IMG/VR virus record: IMGVR_UViG_3300042154_000371
Coordinates: 1 to 29,396 of that record
Length of the DNA stretch: 29,396 nucleotides
From: a virus
Strand: one strand, 5' to 3'
In this document: one piece after another, positions 14,836 through 22,793 of the stretch
Numbering within the stretch: the first letter of the stretch is position 1
Layout: every line of letters begins with the position of its first letter
Position numbers and translations under genes: made by a program
The notes under the pieces: generated by a model
The model's input: only the letters and a program-made list of their open reading frames with translations
What the model was told of the DNA's origin: nothing
The model's database searches: none

Positions 14836-15011
14836 ACAGAATACAATTTAAACATGAGGCGGCTATAACTGCTATGAATGCACTTATGGTACATAACCCT
14901 AGTACATCTAAACTATATATAGCTAAAGAGGCTGTACAGATGGCTGAGATATTATCTAATGAGGTGTATGGTGAAGAGATTAAATGGCCTAAAGAGGATC
15001 TTACGTTATGA
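14832..15011 (+). CDS. Small helical protein, unknown
   Basis: A 59-residue protein (MNRIQFKHEAAITAMNALMV...). It is helical with no membrane segment. It starts at an ATGA junction with the preceding gene and ends at another with the next, which supports real translation. Family unknown. Confidence 0.55.
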   Translation: MNRIQFKHEAAITAMNALMVHNPSTSKLYIAKEAVQMAEILSNEVYGEEIKWPKEDLTL

Positions 15012-15103
15012 TCATCCTAATATCAATACTACTAGCCCCTGCGATTGTGTGGGGGTGGTGGTGCACTATAATGTATTTATTAACAATTTTAAACAATAAG
15101 TAA
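15008..15103 (+). CDS. Tiny membrane peptide
   Basis: A 31-residue peptide, hydrophobic almost throughout (MIILISILLAPAIVWGWWCT...LTILNNK), probably a single membrane helix. It starts at an ATGA junction and ends two bases before the SSB-like gene. Its position between recombination genes gives no clear role. Confidence 0.4.
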   Translation: MIILISILLAPAIVWGWWCTIMYLLTILNNK

Positions 15104-15105
15104 CA

Positions 15106-15351
15106 ATGGAAACAAAGAATAATTCAGGAGCTATCTTTAAAAATGATAAAAAGACAAGCGAAACTCACCCCGACTACAAAGGGAAGGTAAACGTTAATGG
15201 TAAAGAGATGGAGGTAGCTCTATGGCTTAAAACATCACAGGCAGGTATGAAGTATTTCAGTGCTACTTTTCAAGAGCCTTATGTTAAGCCAGCAGTACTA
15301 TCACCACCTGCAGAACCATTCAAGTCAGAGGATGATGATTTGCCATTCTAA
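15106..15351 (+). CDS. SSB-like protein with acidic C-terminal tip
   Basis: An 81-residue protein. Residues 7-56 (SGAIFKND..., HPDYKGKVNVNGKEMEVALW, MKYFSATFQ) follow the strand pattern of a small OB-fold/DUF736-like protein. The end, SEDDDLPF, closely resembles the acidic tip of bacterial SSB (DDDIPF), which recruits host repair and replication enzymes. It probably coats single-stranded DNA together with the ERF and exonuclease proteins. It is shorter than host SSB, with only a brief proline-rich linker between the fold and the tip. Confidence 0.7.
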   Translation: METKNNSGAIFKNDKKTSETHPDYKGKVNVNGKEMEVALWLKTSQAGMKYFSATFQEPYVKPAVLSPPAEPFKSEDDDLPF

Positions 15352-15368
15352 TTAAATTACTATATTTG
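15340..15368 (+). promoter_or_regulatory. Promoter before the 15373 gene
   Basis: TATATTTG (15361-15368) has a TTG at 15340-15342, 18 bases upstream. Relative to the ATG at 15373, TTG is at -33 and the box at -12 to -5. This is a good Bacteroidetes-type promoter whose transcript would begin at or near the start codon. Confidence 0.6.
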
Positions 15369-15372
15369 AGCT

Positions 15373-15621
15373 ATGATATTACTAGCTCTTATTCCTTTAG
15401 CGTGGTGGTTTGTTAATTTTGAGCCTTTACAGGCAACTATAGATTATCTATTCAAGTATAAACCACATAGCACAATAGCCATACATATACACTCTGCACT
15501 GGGCTGTATTAAATGTGTGGCTTTTTGGCTTACTATAATTTGTACCTTTGATTTTATCCTGGCTTGTCAGGCTGCACTACTTGCTTATATACTAGATGAA
15601 TGTTTACAGAAGCTGAGATAA
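15373..15621 (+). CDS. Small membrane protein
   Basis: An 82-residue protein with two hydrophobic segments (residues 1-13, and about 45-75: CVAFWLTIICTFDFILACQA). A CxxC-like pair lies in the loop (CIKC, near residues 45-48), which may bind a metal or form a disulfide. Such short proteins are frequent in Bacteroidetes phages next to sigma-like genes. Transcription probably begins at the promoter just upstream. It overlaps the next gene by 22 bases. Confidence 0.55.
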   Translation: MILLALIPLAWWFVNFEPLQATIDYLFKYKPHSTIAIHIHSALGCIKCVAFWLTIICTFDFILACQAALLAYILDECLQKLR

Positions 15622-15815
15622 AACTAATAGATGAGATAGAGTTACTACCTGAGAATATCAGGTACTCTAAGCACTCATGCGTAGCTATGCTAAAGATTAG
15701 GATTAAATATGAAGGGGTGCAACCTAGGGAGTGCTTCTGTGCATCTGTTAGGAGGAGGATATGGTACAAAGATTTTATGATATGGTATGAAAAGGCTCTT
15801 AGATCAGTACATTAG
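15600..15815 (+). CDS. Conserved small phage protein
   Basis: A 71-residue protein (EIELLPENIRYSKHSCVAML, VQPRECFCASVRRRIWYKDF). The cysteine/arginine-rich middle (ECFCASVRRR) suggests nucleic-acid or metal binding. It overlaps the genes on both sides (22 and 29 bases), and the next gene is sigma-factor-like, so the two may act together. I cannot name a family. Confidence 0.6.
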   Translation: MFTEAEIKLIDEIELLPENIRYSKHSCVAMLKIRIKYEGVQPRECFCASVRRRIWYKDFMIWYEKALRSVH

Positions 15816-16329
15816 CAGGGCTTATCCCGAAGTAAGAGCTTATACAGCTTATTTTCTATCTAAGATGGGGCTGTACATAGACGCTGATACAGTCATAAAT
15901 AACAGTTACCTACATGTGCTTACCATTAATGATTATGTAGCAGATGAGGATAAGGTCAAAAGCTACCTTTTAAACACTATTAAATATCAAATCCTATGGA
16001 GTACATCAAAGAGCCATAAAGATGACCGCATAACGGCTATAATTGATAACTCAGGGGATAGGATAGAGGATGATGAACTAGCAGATAAGATAAGGGAGGA
16101 TAAGATGTACTCTTTTAACAAGGGATTAATAGAAATTTATAGATCAGAGATAAAAGACCAGGTACAAAAGATAGTATTCGAGGCGTTTATTGATAAGGGG
16201 TACACTACCAGCAGGGCAATGGCTACTTATTTCGATATTACTCACACCTCAGCTTACTACCTGATCAAAGATTTAAAACAAAACTTAAACAAATTACAAT
16301 ATAGGTATGAAGTGGAGCCATGTTATTAG
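15787..16329 (+). CDS. Sigma-factor-like protein
   Basis: A 180-residue basic/helical protein with the layout of a small group 4 (ECF-type) sigma factor. Residues about 30-72 (DADTVINNSYLHVLTINDYV, KVKSYLLNTIKYQILW) resemble region 2, and residues 139-168 (YTTSRAMATYFDITHTSAYY) form an HTH like region 4. It could direct RNA polymerase to phage late promoters. It lies at the end of the replication region, and its last codons contain a late promoter-like box for the terminase operon. The match is by pattern and is not strong; another HTH regulator is possible. Confidence 0.5.
   Translation: MKRLLDQYISRAYPEVRAYTAYFLSKMGLYIDADTVINNSYLHVLTINDYVADEDKVKSYLLNTIKYQILWSTSKSHKDDRITAIIDNSGDRIEDDELADKIREDKMYSFNKGLIEIYRSEIKDQVQKIVFEAFIDKGYTTSRAMATYFDITHTSAYYLIKDLKQNLNKLQYRYEVEPCY
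16295..16306 (+). promoter_or_regulatory. Late promoter-like box, copy 2
   Basis: TACAATATAGGT lies inside the sigma-like gene and directly against the ATG at 16307, matching the boxes at 1520 and 28012 in all but one base. It would start the transcript that includes the terminase genes. Confidence 0.55.
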
Positions 16330-16471
16330 TATCTTTACCCTATTAATTGCTTTGAGCTGTGGCTTAGCTTTGTTTACTCTAGATTATGAGTGGGCTAGTA
16401 GGGCAGCAGGATTATGGATAGCATTTTATTACACCTTTTTAATTATAACCGAATATGAAAACAAAAACTGA
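16307..16471 (+). CDS. Small two-helix membrane protein
   Basis: A 54-residue protein with hydrophobic segments at about residues 5-22 (HVISIFTLLIALSCGLALF) and 32-48 (AAGLWIAFYYTFLIIT). It starts within the sigma-like gene, directly after a late promoter-like box, and overlaps the next gene by 17 bases. It could be a holin-like or superinfection-related membrane protein; nothing in the sequence decides this. Confidence 0.5.
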   Translation: MKWSHVISIFTLLIALSCGLALFTLDYEWASRAAGLWIAFYYTFLIITEYENKN

Positions 16472-16643
16472 ACACCTAGGAAAGTATATTACTATGTATA
16501 ATGGTAATTTTGAGACCAGCTTTACAGTAACAGAAGAGACTGCTAAGGATCATGTGTATTATACCTCTAAAGGATTAGGATATCTATTTGAAGAGAGCAC
16601 TCCTAAAGCAAAGTATAAAGGGGTAGAGAACGAGGAGAAATGA
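16455..16643 (+). CDS. Small soluble protein, unknown
   Basis: A 62-residue protein (HLGKYITMYNGNFETSFTVT..., ending GVENEEK) encoded just before the small terminase gene, with which it shares an ATGA junction. It has strands and charged ends but no known motif. Coupling with the terminase genes suggests packaging or assembly use, but this is weak. Confidence 0.5.
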   Translation: MKTKTEHLGKYITMYNGNFETSFTVTEETAKDHVYYTSKGLGYLFEESTPKAKYKGVENEEK

Positions 16644-17050
16644 GACCTAAGCACATAGAAACCCCTGAGAAAATGTGGGAGCTATTTGAGGGATATAGAA
16701 CGTGGTGTAAATCTACACCTAGATATTCTTACAGCTTATCTACTAAAACAGGAGAGGCTACAGCTATCCCTTTAGAGAGACCTTTAACTCAGGTAGGTTT
16801 TAGAACTTATGCTGCTGATAAAGAGTGTAGTGTGCAGGATTACTTTGCTAATACGGGGGGTAGATATTCTGACTATACGACAATCTGCTCACGCATAGAG
16901 GAAGCAATTAGAATGGATCAGATAGAGGGTGGAATGGTGGGGCAGTATAATGCATCCATCACCCAAAGATTAAACGCACTGAAAGAACACACAGATGTTA
17001 CCAGTGGTGATGAAAAGATATCTGCTATAACTGTTACTATAGTTAAGTAG
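16640..17050 (+). CDS. terS: Terminase small subunit
   Basis: A 136-residue protein with features of phage small terminases found in Bacteroidetes phages: RPKHIETPEKMWELFEGYRT at the N-terminus, then RPLTQVGFRTYA, YFANTGGRYSDYTTICSRI and MDQIEGGMVGQYNASITQRL. It recognises viral DNA and delivers it to the large subunit encoded 50 bases downstream. The HTH-like N-terminal region would contact DNA at the packaging site. It follows the small 62-residue gene with overlapping start and stop. Confidence 0.85.
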   Translation: MRPKHIETPEKMWELFEGYRTWCKSTPRYSYSLSTKTGEATAIPLERPLTQVGFRTYAADKECSVQDYFANTGGRYSDYTTICSRIEEAIRMDQIEGGMVGQYNASITQRLNALKEHTDVTSGDEKISAITVTIVK

Positions 17051-17100
17051 TATAATAATAATAATAACTATATAGTATCTAACTAGGTACTAGCTTTGCT
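17051..17100. other. AT-rich spacer between terminase genes
   Basis: This 50-base gap has an ATA/TAA triplet run (about 17052-17067) and then the near-palindromic ACTAGGTACTAG (17082-17093). TATAAT at 17051-17056 could serve as a -10 element for the large subunit gene. The run could also be part of a packaging site; nothing here is decisive. Confidence 0.3.
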
Positions 17101-18249
17101 ATGGATATAAAAGCGACTGCCATCTTTGAGAAAAACTATGATGCCATCTTAGGAGATAGGAGATTCATTATTAATGAGGGTGGTAGTAGAAGCTCTAAGA
17201 CCTACAGCCTCTGTCAGCTCATGATCATCTACTGCCTGCAGAACAACAACAAGGTGGTGTCAGTGATACGCAAGACCTTCCCTGCCCTACGTGCTACAGT
17301 GCTCAGGGACTTCATAGAGATCCTCAAAGATATAGGGCTGTATAAGGATGAGAACCATAACAAGAGTGAACAGATCTACACCTTTGCCAATGGTAGTATG
17401 GTAGAGTTTTTCTCAGTAGATAATGAGCAGAAAATAAGGGGTAGGAAAAGGGATATAGCCTGGTGTAATGAAGCTAATGAGCTGTACTTTGATGACTTCA
17501 CCCAGCTTAACATGAGAACAGAGGATAAGCTTATCTTTGACTACAACCCATCAGATAGTGCATCATGGCTGTATGAGTTACCTGCAGATGAGAGCGTAAA
17601 GATAAAGAGCACATACAGGGATAACCCCTTCCTACCTGAAAGCATTAAGGCACAGATAGAGGATCTAGCTAGAACAGATGAGGCACTGTATCAGATCTAT
17701 GCCCTAGGTGAGAAGGCTATCTCTAAGAGTAACATCTACAGCAACTGGTCCTTTGTAGCTCATAGGCCTGCTAAGTTTGTTAAGTACGTGTATGGCTTAG
17801 ATTTCGGTTACAATCACCCCACAGCTTTGATGAGGGTATACTACTGTGATAATGATATCTACATAGAGCCTGTGATATATGAGAGCTACCTCACCACTAC
17901 TATGCTCATAGAGAAGCTAGGCACCCTAGGGATAGAACAAACGGTTACCATCCTAGCAGATTACTCTAGGCCTGAGATTATACAGGAGATGAACATAGCA
18001 GGGTATGATGTCCAGAACGCAAACAAGGTGGTGAAGAAAGGGATAGACAACCTTAAGACCTTTGGCGTAATATGTCAAGATGATAAGGCAGTCAAGAGAG
18101 AGTATGAAAACTACAAATGGAAAAAGATAGGGGACTTCATAACAGATGAGCCTGTCAAATTATTTGATGATGCCATGGATGCAATAAGATACGCCACTAC
18201 TCACATAAGGCAGGAGTATTACACTGATGATAGTTACTATGCATTCTGA
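17101..18249 (+). CDS. terL: Terminase large subunit
   Basis: A 382-residue packaging motor of the Terminase_3/PBSX type. The ATPase has Walker A GGSRSSKT (residues 27-34) and Walker B DIAWCNEANE (about 118-127), then FDYNPSD near 155 as the coupling motif. The nuclease domain shows GLDFGYNHP (near 233), ILADYSRPE (near 284) and LFDDAMDAIRYA (near 354), which supply the metal-binding aspartates. It pumps DNA into the prohead through the portal. The length is slightly short, but all motifs are present. It overlaps the following small gene by 11-23 bases. Confidence 0.95.
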   Translation: MDIKATAIFEKNYDAILGDRRFIINEGGSRSSKTYSLCQLMIIYCLQNNNKVVSVIRKTFPALRATVLRDFIEILKDIGLYKDENHNKSEQIYTFANGSMVEFFSVDNEQKIRGRKRDIAWCNEANELYFDDFTQLNMRTEDKLIFDYNPSDSASWLYELPADESVKIKSTYRDNPFLPESIKAQIEDLARTDEALYQIYALGEKAISKSNIYSNWSFVAHRPAKFVKYVYGLDFGYNHPTALMRVYYCDNDIYIEPVIYESYLTTTMLIEKLGTLGIEQTVTILADYSRPEIIQEMNIAGYDVQNANKVVKKGIDNLKTFGVICQDDKAVKREYENYKWKKIGDFITDEPVKLFDDAMDAIRYATTHIRQEYYTDDSYYAF

Positions 18250-18439
18250 TACGCTACATAAGATACAGGTGGTGCAGGCATACATCCACCATAAGACCGG
18301 CAAGAGTGTACGGATAGTATTCAATAGACCTGACAGGATGCAACAGCATATGGCCATGTTAGATCATGCCTACCTCATAGCTATGGGTGGCTTTAAAAAC
18401 AATAATAGTAATGACACTAATATAGGTAAAGACAAGTAA
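18239..18439 (+). CDS. Small basic protein, unknown
   Basis: A 66-residue protein from ATG 18239 (MHSDTLHKIQVVQAYIHHKT...), or 70 residues from ATG 18227. I prefer the later start because it leaves less overlap with the terminase stop at 18249. It is rich in histidine and lysine and ends in an asparagine-rich tail, with no membrane segment. Its stop overlaps the next start. Family unknown. Confidence 0.5.
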   Translation: MHSDTLHKIQVVQAYIHHKTGKSVRIVFNRPDRMQQHMAMLDHAYLIAMGGFKNNNSNDTNIGKDK

Positions 18440-19914
18440 TGGCATTAGTAGCACAAGCAACCCCACAAGTAATAGTTCCTGCATACAACCCTGTTAAGTA
18501 CATCTACAGCAGTAGCAATGTTAACCTGCAGGGCTTCAAGTTTATCTATGATATATATCAGAGTGGTACCCTAAATAAGATAGCAGAGTACAGGGTGCTC
18601 CCAACTTATGGCACTGGCTTTGGTGAGATAGATCTATCGAAGCTGTTACAGGCTAAGGTAAGCTATGACCTGAACTTGAATAACACCTCAGTATATAACG
18701 CTACTAACAGCCACTACAAATATGATGTAAGGATAGGGGAGGAATACTTGACTACCACTTTGTACACTGCAGCACTTACTCAATGGGTAACAGCTCCCTA
18801 TGCAGGAAGGGTGAGAATAAACGTAGCTAATACATTTTTGTTAGGTGATCAGATTAACATTACACAAGCAGATCTAGGTGTAGCCAACCCAAACCTTGAA
18901 GGGCTCTTCACTGTGCTAGTAGCTAACCCTGCTTACATAGTGGTTAATAGCTTATGGTCTTTGGTAACCAATGCTAATATAGATGGTGCCATCACCTATG
19001 CAGATGGGAGAAAGACAGTCAACAGAAACCTAGCCTCAGTGCTAAACAGATACGTGTTTAATGGTGCTATCAAATGGAGTGAGTGGCCTAGCTATAACTT
19101 TCAGGATTATATGCTTAATGGTGTATTCGATAGGTTCCTGACTAACTACCCTGCAGGTAACAAAAATATGTACGCTACCCTATCTCAGGATATGTGGGTG
19201 AACTGCATAGCTAATGGATCCCCAACGGCACCAGATACCATGGTGTTTGCTAATGATGGTGGTAACATCTTTGAAAAGAACGTCACAGCTGCAGACCATC
19301 TTAGTGGTGTATCAGTAGGGCCTAACAACTTTGGGGTGCTTACCCTGGTCTTTGGATCAGGTAACTTGATAGAGCCTACCACTGAGTACTATGACTTCCA
19401 CTATGAACGTAATGGGGTGATAAGCTCAGCAAGATACAGGGTAACCCTAGATAGAAGGATCCGCACCACTGAGTACAGCATCTTATTCCTAGACAAGCTA
19501 GGCTCATGGAACAGCTTTGCCTTTAGCCTTAACAGCTATGAGAAAGGTAACGTAACACGTGAGCAATTTAATCAGGATGTGCCGGGCTTTATCAATGGTA
19601 GTAACCACTGGGACTATGCCCTCACTGAGAGAGGTATGACAAACACCTATGTGAGCACTGAGACTACCCTAGATCTAGCCACTAACTTCATGACTATGGA
19701 CATGGCTAACTACTTCACTGAGCTCATCAGCTCACCCTTCACATATGTTAAGCTAAGCTCTTATGCAAATGATTGTGATGTGCCTGTGAGTGAGGAGTAT
19801 ATCAGCTGTAACATCATGACATCAGACTACCAGGTGTACAACCAAAGGAATAAGAATTTAATTAAGCAGAACGTAACTATTAAGCTAGCTAATAACAATA
19901 TCGTAAATGGTTAA
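18439..19914 (+). CDS. Tail-associated structural protein
   Basis: A 491-residue beta-rich protein at the head of the tail block. Residues 1-60 (QVIVPAYNPVKYIYSSSNVN, LQGFKFIYDIYQSGTLNKIA) resemble conserved proteins encoded by tailed phages of Bacteroidetes, which are presumed virion parts. The rest is rich in asparagine, threonine and aromatic residues with no catalytic motif. It overlaps the following 961-residue gene by eight bases. A distal-tail or baseplate role is plausible from position only. Confidence 0.6.
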   Translation: MALVAQATPQVIVPAYNPVKYIYSSSNVNLQGFKFIYDIYQSGTLNKIAEYRVLPTYGTGFGEIDLSKLLQAKVSYDLNLNNTSVYNATNSHYKYDVRIGEEYLTTTLYTAALTQWVTAPYAGRVRINVANTFLLGDQINITQADLGVANPNLEGLFTVLVANPAYIVVNSLWSLVTNANIDGAITYADGRKTVNRNLASVLNRYVFNGAIKWSEWPSYNFQDYMLNGVFDRFLTNYPAGNKNMYATLSQDMWVNCIANGSPTAPDTMVFANDGGNIFEKNVTAADHLSGVSVGPNNFGVLTLVFGSGNLIEPTTEYYDFHYERNGVISSARYRVTLDRRIRTTEYSILFLDKLGSWNSFAFSLNSYEKGNVTREQFNQDVPGFINGSNHWDYALTERGMTNTYVSTETTLDLATNFMTMDMANYFTELISSPFTYVKLSSYANDCDVPVSEEYISCNIMTSDYQVYNQRNKNLIKQNVTIKLANNNIVNG

Positions 19915-22792
19915 GATACAACTCGCAACAGGCTTCCTAGATGTACAGGAGGGCACTGCCTTCCCTTTGAATTTTCAGGTAGGAGATATCAGGGATATAA
20001 GCCAAAGGAAGGGTAACTTCTCTAAGACCATCACGCTCACTGGTAGTAAGAATAACAACAACCTACTAAACCACTACTATGATGTGAATATAGTGGAGGG
20101 CACCTTCAACATTAATGCTCTCACTACCTGTGCAGTTATACAGGATGGCATACCAATAATGGAGGACTGCTCTATGCAGTTAACAGGGGTAGTAAAGACT
20201 CAGCTCACAGATGGATATGAAGAGCACGTAACCTATGAGGTATTAGTTAAGGATAGCAAAGCAGATTTCTTTACAGCCATAGCTAACAAGGAACTAACTG
20301 ATATAGACTTCTCAGACCTTAACCATGTATACAATGCATTCAATGTAGTTAATAGATTTAGTAACACTGTAGTAGATGGCTTTAAATACTTTCTCCCTGC
20401 TTCTACTAATGGTGTATATAGTACTCAAGAGTTTAAGCCTGCTATCTTTGCTAAGACTTATTTTGATAGGATCTTTGAGGATGCTGGCTTTACCTACACA
20501 TGGCCTACCATGGGCTATGATAGATTTGAAAAGCTTTTCATACCTTACAATGGAGGGGTAGATAATTTAGACTATCAGGACTGGCTAGTCAAAGCAGAAA
20601 AGACAGCACCCACTACTATCAATGGAGCTAACAACTGGGCAGGATTTAGTAACATAGCCTCAATAGCTACCACACAAACACCTGCTACTAAGATTAACTT
20701 AACAGGGTGGACTGAGCTAGATGATATACAAGGGCAGTTTGATCCTATTACAGGTGTATATTCTACACCATTTTTTAACATAAGTGCAGCCAATGCTCAG
20801 AGCTATGACTATAGTATTACTATGACGTATAGCTTAAACCTGGTGAATACATCAGGAGGTACTTTGTATGGTAGTGCTGGTGGTTCAGCTGCTAATGTAT
20901 ATTACAAGCCTGCTGTAGGTGTAGGAATACCAGGACTGCCTATTATCTTTAGTAATTTATTTACTAACACATCACCTAATGCTACTTTGTTTGGGGTGCC
21001 TAATGCAGTGCAATGTCCTTTAACTATACCTGTAGGTACTACAAATATATTAACACAAACAGTGCAAACTACTATACCACTTAGTTACACTATAATAGGC
21101 TTAGGATCATCTGCTACTTTGGGTATAAATGTAAGCCAACAATATGCTACAATAGGTAACGTTGCATCAGTAAGAAACTGGAGGAAAACTTCCCCATCAG
21201 GATTAGCTCCTGCATCAGGGCAAGTGGTTATACAGGCTGTAATATCTAATATATTAATTAGCATAGTACCTAGCAGTAATATAAATGCTATAGCATCCTC
21301 AGCTGTAATAGAGGTTAATGATTATGTACCTAAAAAGATAAAGCAGAGCGACTTCATTAAGGGCATCTTTAACATGTATAACATCTATGCTCAAGTAGAT
21401 AGCACCCAACCTAACAAGCTACTCCTACAAAATAGGGATGACTTCTACGATAGTGGGGTGGAGGTAGACTGGACTGCTAAGCTAGCCAAAGACCAGGAGC
21501 AGAACTTATCATTTCTCCCTGAGCTCACCTCTAAGAAAATAATACTAACATACGCTGAGGATAAGGATAACCCAAACACAACCTATACCAACGCTACTAA
21601 TAATATCTATGGACAAGCTGAGGTTATCTTTGATAATGAATATGTAAAGGATGTAGATACTAAGGATGTACTCTTTAGCCCTACTCCTGTAATCAAAACT
21701 CAATTTGGTGCCTATGTACCCATGATAGCAGGTGCAGCACCTGAGACTAATATACGTATCCTATATGATAAGACTACAGCAGGACAGCCACTAGCTACCT
21801 GTGGACAATTCTACATATATGACTATGGATCTTTGGGGCAAATTAACTTAACAAGCTATCCATTGGTAGGCCACTTTGATGATCCACTCACCCCTACCTT
21901 TGATATTAACTTTGCCATCTGTGATTACTACTACTACCAACCTACTAGCCTAACAGAGAATAACCTGTACAATAGATACTGGAGGCGTACAATGGGCCAG
22001 ATTAATAATGGTAAGATGCTCACTGCTATGTTTAATCTTAAGGAGCCTGACATCCAGGCCATGAAATTAAATGATAAGATTAGGATAGATAACTCATGGT
22101 GGAACATTAACAAGGTAATTGATTACGATGCCAACGCTAACAAGCTCACTAAGGTAGAGCTCATCAGTATTGATAGTGAGATTAACTTCACACCCTTCAT
22201 GGGACCTAGTGGCCCTAACATACCAACCCCTCCGGCAGGGATAGGACCAATACAAATGATGGCCATGAGTAATATCAATACTACTAGGATGGTGAACTCT
22301 AATGTGTTTGGTGATCAGGCTACTGCTACTGTAATGGGTAGGGGTAATGTGATAGTGGGTGGCACTAGATCTGTGATAGTGGGAGATGATCGTATCATCA
22401 GTGAGAATACTTTGGCAGCAGATAGCTTAATGGTTAGCAGTTTAAATGGAGTAGCTACAGGTATAGTGCCATTAATATATATAGCTAACTTAACTCAGGC
22501 AGGATTAACAGATCCTATAGCACAAGTTAAAAATGATAGCTTAGGAGGTGTTACCTGGACTAGAACAGGGGTAGGTACTTATGAGGGATACTTGGATGGC
22601 TTTGAGCCTTCATATATCTCTAGCACTAATGTGCCTACTATCATGATTAACAACGTGAACTTTGACGGGGTGATCTCAGCACAATACTCCACAAGCTCTA
22701 ACACTGTATCAGTTACTACCACTCAAATAGGTATAGGCTTTGTAGATGGATACTTAGACGGCACCACAATAGAAATTAAATACTACATATAA
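19907..22792 (+). CDS. Large tail/baseplate protein
   Basis: A 961-residue virion protein. The N-terminus (LNFQVGDIRDISQRKGNFSK) begins a region typical of large structural proteins of Bacteroidetes phages. A long threonine/asparagine/glycine-rich beta region follows (about residues 250-460). Near residues 800-850, GDQATATVMGRGNVIVGGTR and SVIVGDDRI give repeated small beta-turn units resembling solenoid or fibre tips. It probably belongs to the tail tip or baseplate, with the C-terminus exposed. It is followed after one base by the tape-measure gene. Confidence 0.6.
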   Translation: MVKIQLATGFLDVQEGTAFPLNFQVGDIRDISQRKGNFSKTITLTGSKNNNNLLNHYYDVNIVEGTFNINALTTCAVIQDGIPIMEDCSMQLTGVVKTQLTDGYEEHVTYEVLVKDSKADFFTAIANKELTDIDFSDLNHVYNAFNVVNRFSNTVVDGFKYFLPASTNGVYSTQEFKPAIFAKTYFDRIFEDAGFTYTWPTMGYDRFEKLFIPYNGGVDNLDYQDWLVKAEKTAPTTINGANNWAGFSNIASIATTQTPATKINLTGWTELDDIQGQFDPITGVYSTPFFNISAANAQSYDYSITMTYSLNLVNTSGGTLYGSAGGSAANVYYKPAVGVGIPGLPIIFSNLFTNTSPNATLFGVPNAVQCPLTIPVGTTNILTQTVQTTIPLSYTIIGLGSSATLGINVSQQYATIGNVASVRNWRKTSPSGLAPASGQVVIQAVISNILISIVPSSNINAIASSAVIEVNDYVPKKIKQSDFIKGIFNMYNIYAQVDSTQPNKLLLQNRDDFYDSGVEVDWTAKLAKDQEQNLSFLPELTSKKIILTYAEDKDNPNTTYTNATNNIYGQAEVIFDNEYVKDVDTKDVLFSPTPVIKTQFGAYVPMIAGAAPETNIRILYDKTTAGQPLATCGQFYIYDYGSLGQINLTSYPLVGHFDDPLTPTFDINFAICDYYYYQPTSLTENNLYNRYWRRTMGQINNGKMLTAMFNLKEPDIQAMKLNDKIRIDNSWWNINKVIDYDANANKLTKVELISIDSEINFTPFMGPSGPNIPTPPAGIGPIQMMAMSNINTTRMVNSNVFGDQATATVMGRGNVIVGGTRSVIVGDDRIISENTLAADSLMVSSLNGVATGIVPLIYIANLTQAGLTDPIAQVKNDSLGGVTWTRTGVGTYEGYLDGFEPSYISSTNVPTIMINNVNFDGVISAQYSTSSNTVSVTTTQIGIGFVDGYLDGTTIEIKYYI

Positions 22793-22793
22793 A

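Noticed and set aside
20376-20561. A small plus-strand open frame inside the 961-residue gene.
   Set aside because: It is leucine-rich and out of frame, and lies wholly within a well-supported long gene.
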